A DNA stretch of 64,000 nucleotides from Paenibacillus sp. FSL H7-0331. Lineage in GTDB: Bacteria; Bacillota; Bacilli; Paenibacillales; NBRC-103111. The notes beneath the pieces were generated by a model. That model made no database searches, was not told the origin of the DNA, and saw only the letters and a program-made list of their open reading frames with translations. The stretch's first letter is position 1. Every line of letters starts with the position of its first letter. The DNA lies in contig NZ_MRTH01000003.1 of assembly GCF_001956045.1 (NCBI RefSeq), positions 124,001 through 188,000 of the forward strand. Reading direction: 5' to 3'. Shown here in pieces: positions 1-9,281 of the stretch. The translations under genes were made by a program, and so were the position numbers.

Positions 1-873
1 AAGGTGATTGGTATTAACGCAGGGAGAATAACCCCGTATATATTTTTATTTCCAGCCATTGTCGGCTTGTTGATGTTCAAGCTGTATCCGGTATTCAAAG
101 GCTTGGAGGACAGCTTTTATGCACCGTCTTTTTTAAACGCAGGCAAAGCGTTCATCGGCTTGCAAAACTACAGCTTTCTTTTTACAGATCCGGTTTTTTG
201 GAGTTCTTTGAAAATTACGCTGCTCTTCAATGTATTCGTTAATCCGATTCAGGTCATTCTTGCTTTTATGCTGGCCCTGCTGCTTAATGCCAAACTCAAG
301 CATATCGCGCTGTTTAGAGGGATACATTTTGTTCCTGTTGCCGTTTCGGTTTCGACCGCTTGTATCCTGTGGAACATCATGCTGAGTCCTGAACAAGGAG
401 TTGTCAATTCCATGCTGGTTGGTCTGGGAATGGAGCAGCAGCCTTTTCTAACTGGCGCTAAGCAAGCTCTTGCTTCCATTATCGGCATAGCGACCTGGAA
501 AGGCATCGGGTATTGGGCTATCTTTTTTTTGGCCGGTTTGCAGGAGGTTCCTGTGTCGTTATACGAGGCGTCATCCATGGATGGAGCATCCCGCTGGCAG
601 CAGTTTAAACAGGTCACTTTTCCGATGATGAAACGTTCCATCACCTTTGTTGCGGTATCCGTAACGGTATCCAATTTCTTGTTATTTTCCCCGATGTACA
701 TTCTTACCCAGGGAGGACCGGAGCACAGCACGAATGTCCTGATGCTGGAGAGCTATAACAGTGCTTTTCTTTACTCCGATTCAGGCAGGGCTTCTGCGAT
801 TGTTATTATTTTGCTGTTATTAACTTTGAGTATTGTTGCCTTGCAATTCAAATTTCTGAAGGCAAAGCACTAG
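1..873 (+). CDS. CUT1 sugar ABC transporter permease (MalF/UgpA type), 5' end at window edge
   Basis: Inner-membrane permease of a carbohydrate ABC importer. About six hydrophobic segments are visible, starting with the first membrane helix near the N-terminus (ITPYIFLFPAIVGLL). The cytoplasmic EAA loop that contacts the ATPase reads EASSMDGASRWQQFKQ, as expected for the MalF/UgpA side of a CUT1 pair. A GTG at position 4 could start it, but the frame is open to the window edge and family members usually have some residues before this point, so the true start may lie outside. It is followed 15 bases later by its partner permease; the binding protein is presumably upstream, out of view. The substrate is unknown; a sugar kinase follows, so a monosaccharide or oligosaccharide is likely. 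Confidence 0.9.
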   Translation, partial: KVIGINAGRITPYIFLFPAIVGLLMFKLYPVFKGLEDSFYAPSFLNAGKAFIGLQNYSFLFTDPVFWSSLKITLLFNVFVNPIQVILAFMLALLLNAKLKHIALFRGIHFVPVAVSVSTACILWNIMLSPEQGVVNSMLVGLGMEQQPFLTGAKQALASIIGIATWKGIGYWAIFFLAGLQEVPVSLYEASSMDGASRWQQFKQVTFPMMKRSITFVAVSVTVSNFLLFSPMYILTQGGPEHSTNVLMLESYNSAFLYSDSGRASAIVIILLLLTLSIVALQFKFLKAKH

Positions 874-888
874 AGAGGAGGAGATTCC

Positions 889-1728
889 ATGAAACGTAAT
901 CAAGGCTCGGTTCCTTTACTGTATCTCGCTCACATCCTTCTGGGGTTAATCATTCTGCTTCCTTTGGCGTTTGCACTTGTATCTTCGCTGCGACCTCTGG
1001 ATGAGATTTTTCGCTATATGTCTCCTGTTTCCTGGAGAACGTTTGTCCCGACTCAGATTACTTTTGATGCTTATACCTCCTTATTTGTAGAAAGAGGCTT
1101 CGGCCGTATTTTCTTTAACACGTTTTATGTCTCCATTGTTAATGTTGTGGTGGGGCTGGTCATCGCTTCTATGGCTGCTTTTGCTTTTGTATATTTCGAA
1201 TTTAAGGGTAGAGCTTTATTGTTCTTCCTCGTTATTCTCACTTTTATGATACCTTTTGAGGTTATCGCGATTCCTCTTTATGGTTTGGTTGACAGCTTGG
1301 GGTGGATTGATACTTACTCCGGTATCATTGTTCCGGGCCTAGCTAATGGTTTAGTCATTTTCCTTTATAGGCAATTTTTTCTTGATCTGCCCAAGGCTCT
1401 TATCGAATCGGCTCGAATTGACGGGGCATCGTGGTTCAAAATATATGCGGGCATCATCCTTCCGCTGTGTAAGCCTGTTACGGTAAGCGCGGGATTGTTA
1501 ATTTTTATCCATCAGTGGGAGTCTTTCATGTGGCCGTTGATCGCAACCCGCTCGAAAGAGTATAAAGTCATACAGGTTGCTTTAAGCGACTTTGTTACCG
1601 AGTTTGCAACCTATTGGAACGAAATGTTCGCCGGAATCATCATAGCTGTAATCGTACCTGTCCTTGTTTTACTGCCGCTTCAGCGTTATTTTGTCAATGG
1701 TATCGCAAATACGGGATCGAAGGAATAG
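889..1728 (+). CDS. CUT1 sugar ABC transporter permease (MalG/UgpE type)
   Basis: Second membrane subunit of the same importer, 279 residues, with six predicted membrane helices and a MalG-type EAA loop (ESARIDGASWFKIYAGIILP). The start is supported by GAGAGGAGG a few bases upstream. It lies 15 bases after the first permease, so the two are co-transcribed. No ATPase gene follows; Bacillota CUT1 importers commonly share one MsmX-type ATPase encoded elsewhere, and that is inferred here. The substrate cannot be read from the sequence. Confidence 0.93.
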   Translation: MKRNQGSVPLLYLAHILLGLIILLPLAFALVSSLRPLDEIFRYMSPVSWRTFVPTQITFDAYTSLFVERGFGRIFFNTFYVSIVNVVVGLVIASMAAFAFVYFEFKGRALLFFLVILTFMIPFEVIAIPLYGLVDSLGWIDTYSGIIVPGLANGLVIFLYRQFFLDLPKALIESARIDGASWFKIYAGIILPLCKPVTVSAGLLIFIHQWESFMWPLIATRSKEYKVIQVALSDFVTEFATYWNEMFAGIIIAVIVPVLVLLPLQRYFVNGIANTGSKE

Positions 1729-1745
1729 TGCCTCGAAGCGGCTGA

Positions 1746-1790
1746 TTGCATTTAGTTAGACATGGTGAGACAAATATGCATTTTGGCCAG
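1746..1790 (+). other. Possible remnant of a histidine phosphatase (RHGET motif)
   Basis: Just upstream of the kinase start, and in its frame, the DNA encodes HLVRHGETNMHFG, preceded by a TGA stop. LVRHGET is the N-terminal catalytic signature of the phosphoglycerate mutase/histidine phosphatase family, normally found within the first 10-15 residues. Nothing family-like follows before the kinase ribosome binding site. This may be the stub of a deleted phosphatase gene, or chance. Confidence 0.35.
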
Positions 1791-1811
1791 GACAAAAAGG
1801 AGGTCGTTTTA

Positions 1812-2756
1812 ATGGGAGGTATAGTGGTTGTAGGCAGTATTCATATGGATTTTATCTGTTATATTCGCAAGCTTCCGCTGCCAGGAGAAACGCTTCAAAG
1901 CTATAAGACAGAGATAAAACCCGGCGGTAAAGGAGCCAATCAGGCTGTTGCAGCGGCGCTTTCGGGTGGTAAGGTAACGTTAGTCGGGGCGGTTGGAAAC
2001 GATTTGTACAGCCGTGATATCGTGTCTGGTATTAAAAGTCACCAAGTCAATATAGATCGAATACTGCGGAAAGATAACGACACTGGCATGGCTTTTATTG
2101 CAGTGGATGAGTCAGGTCAGAACAGCATTGTCCTTAGCGAAGGGGCAAATGGGTGCTTGACTGTAGAAGATTTAAAAGGGTTGCCAGAGCTGTTTGAGCC
2201 ATCATCGGTTTTACTTGTACAGAACGAAATACCGTGGGCCTGCACGCGCTTCGCTCTCCAAGCAGCAAAGCAACGAGGAATAGTGACTTATGTAAATCCA
2301 GCTCCAGCCTCAGTGATTGATGAGGATGTATTTCCTTTAATCGATGTCATGATATTAAACGAATCCGAGGCGGATTGCTTGACTAAAGTGCCAGTGCGGC
2401 TAGATAAAGATTTAATTAACATTCAGCAAGCGGCTAGTCAGATTATTGCATTAGGGGTCAAAGAGGTCATTATTACATTGGGTGAAAAAGGCTCTTACTA
2501 TATGAATAAACAGGAAGAAGCTATCTTTACACCTGCTTATTCTGTACATGCCGTGGATACAACCGCTGCAGGTGATACGTTTATCGGTTCATTTATTGTC
2601 GCTAGACAGCAAGGACTGGGAGTCGGGGATGCTTTGCAACAAGCCAGCGCTGCTTCTGCCATTGCAGTGTCACGTACGGGAGCTCAAGAATCTATCCCAA
2701 GTGCCGACGAAATTGCCGATTTCTTGAGCGAATATAACAAGCAGAAGCCCGTATGA
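1812..2756 (+). CDS. PfkB-family sugar kinase, ribokinase-like
   Basis: Cytoplasmic ATP-dependent sugar kinase of 314 residues, close in length to ribokinase. Both PfkB signatures are present: GGKGANQAVAA near residues 38-48 (substrate binding) and DTTAAGDTF near 249-257, where D255 is the expected catalytic base. The usual GAGD is AAGD here, a tolerated variant. The start at ATG 1812 is chosen because AAAGGAGGT sits 7 bases upstream; a longer TTG-started frame from 1746 lacks a ribosome binding site. It is last in the operon after the two permeases, so it probably phosphorylates the sugar they import. Ribose is the default guess; ribokinase-like enzymes also use other pentoses, nucleosides and deoxysugars. 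Confidence 0.85.
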   Translation: MGGIVVVGSIHMDFICYIRKLPLPGETLQSYKTEIKPGGKGANQAVAAALSGGKVTLVGAVGNDLYSRDIVSGIKSHQVNIDRILRKDNDTGMAFIAVDESGQNSIVLSEGANGCLTVEDLKGLPELFEPSSVLLVQNEIPWACTRFALQAAKQRGIVTYVNPAPASVIDEDVFPLIDVMILNESEADCLTKVPVRLDKDLINIQQAASQIIALGVKEVIITLGEKGSYYMNKQEEAIFTPAYSVHAVDTTAAGDTFIGSFIVARQQGLGVGDALQQASAASAIAVSRTGAQESIPSADEIADFLSEYNKQKPV

Positions 2757-2778
2757 GTTCATCGGGCTTCTGTTTGCT
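2742..2778. terminator. Bidirectional terminator between kinase and araC-type gene
   Basis: A 10-bp perfect stem, CAGAAGCCCG at 2742-2751 pairing with CGGGCTTCTG at 2763-2772, overlaps the kinase stop codon and is followed by a short T-rich run. The genes on either side converge here. Confidence 0.75.
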
Positions 2779-2799
2779 GTCATTTATTTAATCATAAGC

Positions 2800-3690
2800 C
2801 TAAGCATGTCTGATAAACTTCTTGCGATAGTTGAGCGGCGAGATTCCTTCCTTTTGAGAGAAACACGAAGAAAAATAGGAACCGTGATGGAATCCGACCT
2901 CCTCGGCAATACGGGCTACCGACCACTCGGTTTGAATTAGCAGCTTTTTGGCTTGCTCGATCCGATACAGCTGTAAATAATGGATCGGCGTTGTGCCGTA
3001 AACTTTAAGCATACATTTTGCCAAATAATTAGGGTGGTAATTCATTTCCTTGTGAAGCAGGGCATTGGTTATCGTGAGCGTATAATTTTGCCGTATAAAT
3101 AATTCAACTCTTTCGGCCACATGAATGGCTGCCGCATCGGTCGTAGCCGCCATTTGTCGATCCAAATGCTGCATGAAAAGCTGAAAGGAATTTTGCCTTT
3201 TCCAATTTCGCAGTGAACGCGGCTCCAAATCCAGCAGAAAAAATTGCTGTAAAATGTCCATCGCTTTCGGAGTCAGCTTCATATATTTGGGAATAAAGAT
3301 CGAACACACTTCGCTATGGTTCAGATAGGCGGTTTGTTTGTGTTTGTGGATTAGGCTGGATTGATTTTCAAGGCAATCACTCATGCTGCTGCACTCATCC
3401 CAGGCGCCGAAGGTGTGAAAGTGAATCCAGATAATATCGGTCTCCTCTTTGCAAGTCTCAGTTCCATAGTGACTGGCATCAGGTCTTAATATGCATGCCT
3501 CTCCCTGGTCAACCCTCCACTGATCATTTCCCTCCCCGAGAAATAAGGTACCCCTCGTAACCACGATCAAATCGAATACGCCAATTTGATTTCTGCTGAT
3601 ATGACGTTCGCCAATCCGATAAAAGTCCTTACCGCAATCAATAAAATAAGGAACAGGGGGAGAAATAAAATGAAGAATAGGTGAGTTCAA
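2800..3690 (-). CDS. AraC-family transcriptional regulator
   Basis: One-component regulator of 296 residues. The N-terminal half is a cupin-like ligand-binding domain (GTLFLGEGNDQWRVDQGEACIL). The C-terminal ~100 residues hold two helix-turn-helix units, ending in the AraC signature region ARIAEEVGFHHGSYFSSCF followed by GISPLNYRKKF. The start is set at a TTG (complement of 3688-3690) because GGAGGG lies exactly 7 bases upstream; a longer frame to 3765 has no ribosome binding site. It is transcribed divergently from the GH127 gene, so it most likely activates the arabinofuranosidase/transporter operon in response to the released sugar. Confidence 0.9.
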   Translation of the reverse strand: MNSPILHFISPPVPYFIDCGKDFYRIGERHISRNQIGVFDLIVVTRGTLFLGEGNDQWRVDQGEACILRPDASHYGTETCKEETDIIWIHFHTFGAWDECSSMSDCLENQSSLIHKHKQTAYLNHSEVCSIFIPKYMKLTPKAMDILQQFFLLDLEPRSLRNWKRQNSFQLFMQHLDRQMAATTDAAAIHVAERVELFIRQNYTLTITNALLHKEMNYHPNYLAKCMLKVYGTTPIHYLQLYRIEQAKKLLIQTEWSVARIAEEVGFHHGSYFSSCFSQKEGISPLNYRKKFIRHA

Positions 3691-3766
3691 TTGGTATCCC
3701 TCCAAAAGGTTGATATTTTTAAAAAACAGGTTGGTATTTATTGTATTAATTCCATAATATAACATG

Positions 3767-3790
3767 TATGATAATCAATAAAGCGCTTAC
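3767..3790 (+). promoter_or_regulatory. Promoter region with cre-like catabolite site before GH127
   Basis: The sequence has a -10-like TATGAT at 3767-3772 followed by ATAAAGCGCTTACT at about 3777-3790. The AAGCGCTT core matches the centre of CcpA cre sites; the outer positions match only partly. Its place next to the -10 box would fit catabolite repression of the operon. Confidence 0.4.
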
Positions 3791-3826
3791 TTGAAATAAC
3801 CAAAACAAACAAAGGAGCTGCGCATC

Positions 3827-5800
3827 ATGAATCAATTATTAAGCTCCAAACCCATTCCACTCAGCCATTTGCGTATTCAGGATAACTTCTGGTCCGAGTA
3901 TGTCCGGCTCGTTCGGCATGTTGTCGTACCTTACCAATGGGAAGCGCTGAATGATCGGGTAGAAGGAGCGGAACCAAGCCATGCTATACAAAATTTTAAA
4001 ATCGCGGCCGGTCTGAAGCAGGGAGAATTTTATGGCATGGTGTTTCAGGATAGCGATGTGGCCAAATGGCTTGAGGCAGTCAGCTATTTGCTGGAAACCG
4101 GTCCAGACCCCGAATTGGAGGCTGTGGCCGACGGGGTGATTCAGATTATTGCCAAAGCACAGCAGGCGGATGGATATTTGAACACCTACTTTACATTAAA
4201 AGAGCCAGGTAACAAGTGGACTAATTTAGCGGAATGCCATGAATTGTACTGCGCTGGCCATATGATCGAAGCCGCTGTTGCCTACTATCAGGCGACCGGT
4301 AAAAAGTTGATCCTGGATGTGGCCTGTCGCTTGGCGGATTGTATCGATTCGGTCTTTGGCACCGAGGAGGGCAAGCAAAAAGGCTATGACGGTCATCAGG
4401 AGATCGAGCTTGCGCTCGTCAAGCTGTACCATACGACATCACAAAAGAAATATTTGCGCTTAAGTCAGTTTTTTCTCGACGAACGGGGGCGGGAGCCGGA
4501 TTTTTATGAAATGGAATTTGCGCGCCGTGGACACAAGGTCCATTTTCCAGCTTTGGATATGGTGCATGATAAGGCATACAGCCAAGCTCATTTACCAGTG
4601 CGACAGCAAAAGTCTGCCGAGGGTCATGCCGTGCGTGTCGTTTATATGTGCTCGGGTATGGTGGATGTAGCACTTGAAACAGGAGACCAGGAGCTGCTTG
4701 AAGCCTGCAAAAGCTTATGGCGTAATATAGTGACTAAACGCATGTATATTACCGGAGGGATCGGGTCGTCAGCCTATGGGGAAGCCTTCACGATGGATTA
4801 TGATCTGCCCGGCGATACTGCTTATGCCGAGACCTGTGCGTCGATTGGACTGATCTTTTTTGCACAAAGAATGCTTCAATTTGAACCGGACAGCGAATAT
4901 GCCGATGTGATGGAGCAAGCACTTTACAACACAGTAATCAGCGGGATGTCCAGAGACGGCCGACGTTTCTTTTATGTGAATCCGCTGGAGGTTTGGCCGG
5001 ATGCCTGCGATAAGAATGCCAATGTTCACCATGTCAAGTCGGAGCGTCAAGGCTGGTTCGGTTGCGCCTGCTGCCCACCCAATATTGCCAGATTGCTTGC
5101 TTCGCTTGGCCGTTATATGTATTCACTTCAGGATAGAATCATTTACTCGCATTTGTATATAGGAAGTGATGTGTCCATGAGCTGGGAAGGAGGGGATGAG
5201 GTTAGATTAGTACAGGACTCACGTTTTCCATGGGAGGGTGCTGTACGTTTTGAGATCACAACAAGAAAGGAGACCGAGTTTACATTAGCGCTGCGGATTC
5301 CCAAGTGGTGCAGAGCAGAGGCAGGTCTTATGTTGAGCATCAACGGAGAAGAGGCTGCTTATGAGGGTCTGATGATTAAGGGATATGTACATATTCATCG
5401 GAGGTGGCAGTCGGGAGATGTGGTTGAGTTGCTGCTTCCTATGCAGATAAGCCGGGTACGCGGACATCCGCTAGTCCGTGAGACAATTGGAAAGGTAGCG
5501 CTTCAGCGAGGACCTATCGTCTACTGTCTGGAAGAAGTGGATAACGGAGCGAATCTACATCAAATCATTTTGGATAAACAAGCGGTGGAGGAGGTTCAGT
5601 TTGAATCGGAGCTTCTGGGTGGAGTTCCTGTCATTACGGTTCCGGCTCAAAGGGTTCAAGCCACCGACTGGGAAGGACAGCTGTATCAAGCCGATTCGGA
5701 AGTTCAAACCATGCCTGTAACGGCGCGGTTCATTCCTTACTTTGCTTGGGCTAACCGGGGACGCAATGAAATGTCAGTTTGGGTTAAAGAAGAATCGTAA
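3827..5800 (+). CDS. GH127 beta-L-arabinofuranosidase
   Basis: Glycoside hydrolase of 657 residues, similar in size to HypBA1 of Bifidobacterium (about 658). GH127 enzymes remove terminal beta-L-arabinofuranose using a catalytic cysteine held by zinc. The zinc/catalytic set is visible: ETC at 335-337 (equivalent of E338 and C340 in HypBA1) and GCACCPPN around 412-419, where C415 is the expected nucleophile and C416 a zinc ligand. There is no signal peptide, so it works in the cytoplasm on imported oligosaccharides. The start ATG has AAAGGAG upstream. It is first in an operon with a secreted DUF5695-like protein and a CUT1 transporter. Other GH127 activities exist, so the exact linkage is inferred. 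Confidence 0.9.
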   Translation: MNQLLSSKPIPLSHLRIQDNFWSEYVRLVRHVVVPYQWEALNDRVEGAEPSHAIQNFKIAAGLKQGEFYGMVFQDSDVAKWLEAVSYLLETGPDPELEAVADGVIQIIAKAQQADGYLNTYFTLKEPGNKWTNLAECHELYCAGHMIEAAVAYYQATGKKLILDVACRLADCIDSVFGTEEGKQKGYDGHQEIELALVKLYHTTSQKKYLRLSQFFLDERGREPDFYEMEFARRGHKVHFPALDMVHDKAYSQAHLPVRQQKSAEGHAVRVVYMCSGMVDVALETGDQELLEACKSLWRNIVTKRMYITGGIGSSAYGEAFTMDYDLPGDTAYAETCASIGLIFFAQRMLQFEPDSEYADVMEQALYNTVISGMSRDGRRFFYVNPLEVWPDACDKNANVHHVKSERQGWFGCACCPPNIARLLASLGRYMYSLQDRIIYSHLYIGSDVSMSWEGGDEVRLVQDSRFPWEGAVRFEITTRKETEFTLALRIPKWCRAEAGLMLSINGEEAAYEGLMIKGYVHIHRRWQSGDVVELLLPMQISRVRGHPLVRETIGKVALQRGPIVYCLEEVDNGANLHQIILDKQAVEEVQFESELLGGVPVITVPAQRVQATDWEGQLYQADSEVQTMPVTARFIPYFAWANRGRNEMSVWVKEES

Positions 5801-5830
5801 CAGCCTTTTAAGGAAAATGGAGGTAAGCGA

Positions 5831-8800
5831 ATGTTCGGAAAATCAAAGCAAGGCCTGATCATTACGGCATTTATCGGTTTGGCAGCCTTAGGACTTACAC
5901 TTTTCACGTCGGAGACAGCACGGGCATTTCCGTTGTCCAACAGCAATTTCAATATTCAGACAGGAAGCAATGGTGAAATATCCTCACTTCAGTTAACGGG
6001 AGATGCATTTCCTACCAACTATGTGATGAATGCCGTCAATGCGCCTAATCAAAATACAGCCGACCATGCGTGGCTCGGAGAGCTGATGTTCACCTACAAG
6101 CTGGGCAGCGGGGCTTGGACGAAAGCTTCCACTAATAAATCAGCGGATGTCAGAACACAGTCGCAAAACGGAAATGCTGTAACCGTTACGTACCAGAACT
6201 CCACTAACGCTGAGGGCATCAAAAACTTCAAGGTGGAGGAAACGTACTCGCTGGTCAGTGATTACCTATACTGGCAAATCAATGTAACGAACACCAGCAC
6301 GCAAAATATTGAAATTGGCGATTTGGGCTTGCCGCTGCCGTTCAATCAATTCTGGTCAGGAGGCGATGAAATCTATGAAACCCGAGTTGTACCGCATTCC
6401 TTCATTGGCAATAACAGCTCATACATTACAGCGTCCAGGCCAAGTGGTATCGGTGCCTCCCTGCTGATGACGCCGGATGCAGCGACAGGTGCGGGATTTG
6501 AATATCAGGATCATTGGAGAGTCGAAGAGCATCCGGGCAGCACATGGGCACAGGATCAAGGTGGTTGGGCCAACGGGTTGAACGTATACTACATTCACTC
6601 CAATGTGATCAAGAGCACGAACAGAGGGTATTTGCCAAACACAAGCCTCATCCTTACACCTAATCAAAGTAAAACCTATGCGTTTAAATTTTTCAAAGTA
6701 GCGGATCAAAGTGCCGTACAGGATAAATTGTACAGTGAGGGCTTGGTGGATGTAACAGCGATACCAGGGATGATGTTCTCTACGGATATGACCGCCAAGG
6801 TTGATCTGCATACATCCAAAACGATTACTTCGGTTACAGCGCAGTATCCTTCCGAAACGACGATTACGTACTTGAATACCGTCGGCACCGATCATAAAAT
6901 TTATCAGTTAAATCTGAACCATCTCGGACCCAATAATATTACGGTCAACTATGGATCAGGTGAAAAAACCGTCCTGCAGTTTTATGCCATAGAGCCAATT
7001 GCTAATGCGCTCCAAAGGCATGCGACCTTTATGGTGGAGAAGACACAATGGAATGACCCAACCAAAATTTATAACAAAGTATTTGATGATTGGATGATGA
7101 ACACGAAGGCAAAGAGAGGCTCATTCTCCGGTTATTGGGGATGGGGAGATGATTGGGGCTTGACGCATGGTCAGTTTTTGGCTGAAAAGAATGTCATCAC
7201 TCCGGTTGCCAGCGAAATAACGGCCGTGGATGAATATCTGGAGACGGCAATCTGGAATCAACTGATGGCAAACAATCATACCGACTATAAAATATATGAT
7301 TTCCTGATGCCTGCACCAAACACGACACCAAATGGTCGGGGTTATGCTTATCCGCATATTTACAATACGTACTTCAGTATGTATAAAATAGCGAAGCTGT
7401 ACCCTTCCATCATTACGTACAAAAATCCAAAAAATACGTATTTGCTTCGTGCGTACAACATTTTCAAGGCTTTGTATGGTGCAGGGGTTTCCTACAACTA
7501 CAATACGGGGTTGATGGGCGAGTTGACCACACCGGACATTATTAAAGCCCTGCAGGATGAAGGTTTGACGACCGAGGCCAATGATATCATCGCCAAGATG
7601 GCGACCAAGTATAACAACTTCAAAAACACGACCTATCCATACGGTTCCGAATACAATTATGACAATACCGGCGAAGAAGCAGTTTATACGCTGGCGAAGA
7701 TGAACAACAATACGAGCATCATGGGCAAAATCAATACAAAAACCAGAGCCGTACGCGGATCCCAGCCTGTTTGGTATTATTATGCCGACCCGGTAACAAT
7801 TTGTGGGGAAAACTGGTGGAATTTCCAGTATACTGTTTCTTTAGCGGGATATGCGATGGATGACTGGCTGAGAAATCATTCAACTACACCTGAAAAAGAC
7901 GAGCGGATGTCCTATGCGGCCAAAATTGCCAATGTAGGCAGTATTAACTCGGGACAGATCAGCTCAGACCCGGCGAATATTGGAACCGTATCCTGGACGT
8001 ACCAAGCGGAAAAAGGCAACCTGGGCGGACAGGGAGTAGGCAACGGCACGCTGCAGAACGGCTGGAGAGATATGGCTGGTGAAGCTGATTTGGGCTTGTT
8101 CGGTGCCTTGAAAATTCTGAGCGCCGACATAGCTGTAGATCCGATATTCGGTTTGTTCGGATATGGCAGCGATGTTACTCAAAGCGGCTCCAATTATGTG
8201 ATTACGCCAAAGGATGGCTTGTTCCAGAAGCTGAATCTGATCACGCAAAAGCTCTCAATGGAAATGGAAAGGGATCAGTATACGTCCGCTACAGTGGCAA
8301 TTGCAAAAAACAATGTGAACCTTTCGCTGAAAAATGTGACTCCTGGTACGGCGCATACGACCAAGATTACGTTCACAGGGCTGGCAGCAGGCTCCTATAA
8401 CATCCTGATCAATAATACAGCGGCTGGAACCGTTAATGCAGTAAATGGAGCCAAAACCGTTGTCAGCCTCGCAATCGGAACAGCTGCAACCTATGATGTC
8501 AAATTGCAGCTGGGAGCAGCAGCTCCGAATACCGCACCCGTTGTGAACGCTGGCACTAACAGCACTTTCACACTGCCTGCGAATGTAGTTTTAGCAGGTA
8601 CGGTGAGTGACGACGGACTTCCAGGCGGAGCAGTTGCGACAGTTTGGAGCTTACAGAGCGGACCGGGAACGGCTGTCTTTGCCAATGCTGCAGCATTGAA
8701 TACGACGGCAGTGGTATCAGCGGCAGGAACTTATGTATTTAAACTGACCGCCAATGATGGTGCTTTATCGTCGACAAGTACAGTTACGATGACCGTTAAT

Positions 8801-9247
8801 CCTGTCGGCACCGTAAGCAACATAGCTCCTCAGGGTACGGCTACAACCTCGTTCGTTTCATCCTGGGAAAGCATAACAGGATTGAACGATGGTTACAGTC
8901 CAACGAGCTCCAATGATCGAGGGCATCCGGTGTATGGAAACTGGGATAACCCTGGAGCGGTGGAATGGGTTCAGTATGACTTTAGCCGCAGCTACACCAT
9001 TTCGAGCACGAATGTGTATTGGTTTGATGATGATCAGGGTATCGACCTGCCGGCATCGTATTCGATTCAATACTGGAATGGTACAGCTTGGGTGAATGTG
9101 ACAAGTCCTTTAGGTCTTGGAGTTGTAGGCAATCAATTCAATACGACAACCTTTACACCTGTCTCTACCACAAAAATCCGTCTTAACATTACAGCCAAGA
9201 CGGGACTTTCTACAGGAATCGAGCAGTGGAAGGTAAACGGCTATTAA
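5831..9247 (+). CDS. Large secreted DUF5695-like protein with PKD-like and discoidin-like C-terminal domains
   Basis: Exported protein of 1138 residues. A signal peptide is clear: a charged start (MFGKSKQ), a hydrophobic stretch and a likely cut after TARA near residue 32. The main body (about 33-880) starts with a beta-rich region and continues as an alpha-helical part rich in W, Y and N. It resembles proteins annotated DUF5695; this is from memory, and no catalytic residues are established. About residues 895-990 form a PKD/Ig-like module beginning NTAPVVNAG. The last ~140 residues form a discoidin (F5/8 type C)-like module often attached to Paenibacillus glycan-active enzymes. GGAGGT precedes the start. 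Between an arabinofuranosidase and a sugar importer, it is probably an extracellular enzyme that frees oligosaccharides. Confidence 0.75.
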   Translation: MFGKSKQGLIITAFIGLAALGLTLFTSETARAFPLSNSNFNIQTGSNGEISSLQLTGDAFPTNYVMNAVNAPNQNTADHAWLGELMFTYKLGSGAWTKASTNKSADVRTQSQNGNAVTVTYQNSTNAEGIKNFKVEETYSLVSDYLYWQINVTNTSTQNIEIGDLGLPLPFNQFWSGGDEIYETRVVPHSFIGNNSSYITASRPSGIGASLLMTPDAATGAGFEYQDHWRVEEHPGSTWAQDQGGWANGLNVYYIHSNVIKSTNRGYLPNTSLILTPNQSKTYAFKFFKVADQSAVQDKLYSEGLVDVTAIPGMMFSTDMTAKVDLHTSKTITSVTAQYPSETTITYLNTVGTDHKIYQLNLNHLGPNNITVNYGSGEKTVLQFYAIEPIANALQRHATFMVEKTQWNDPTKIYNKVFDDWMMNTKAKRGSFSGYWGWGDDWGLTHGQFLAEKNVITPVASEITAVDEYLETAIWNQLMANNHTDYKIYDFLMPAPNTTPNGRGYAYPHIYNTYFSMYKIAKLYPSIITYKNPKNTYLLRAYNIFKALYGAGVSYNYNTGLMGELTTPDIIKALQDEGLTTEANDIIAKMATKYNNFKNTTYPYGSEYNYDNTGEEAVYTLAKMNNNTSIMGKINTKTRAVRGSQPVWYYYADPVTICGENWWNFQYTVSLAGYAMDDWLRNHSTTPEKDERMSYAAKIANVGSINSGQISSDPANIGTVSWTYQAEKGNLGGQGVGNGTLQNGWRDMAGEADLGLFGALKILSADIAVDPIFGLFGYGSDVTQSGSNYVITPKDGLFQKLNLITQKLSMEMERDQYTSATVAIAKNNVNLSLKNVTPGTAHTTKITFTGLAAGSYNILINNTAAGTVNAVNGAKTVVSLAIGTAATYDVKLQLGAAAPNTAPVVNAGTNSTFTLPANVVLAGTVSDDGLPGGAVATVWSLQSGPGTAVFANAAALNTTAVVSAAGTYVFKLTANDGALSSTSTVTMTVNPVGTVSNIAPQGTATTSFVSSWESITGLNDGYSPTSSNDRGHPVYGNWDNPGAVEWVQYDFSRSYTISSTNVYWFDDDQGIDLPASYSIQYWNGTAWVNVTSPLGLGVVGNQFNTTTFTPVSTTKIRLNITAKTGLSTGIEQWKVNGY

Positions 9248-9281
9248 ATGACGAACACCGATATTATTTGGAGGGATTTAT

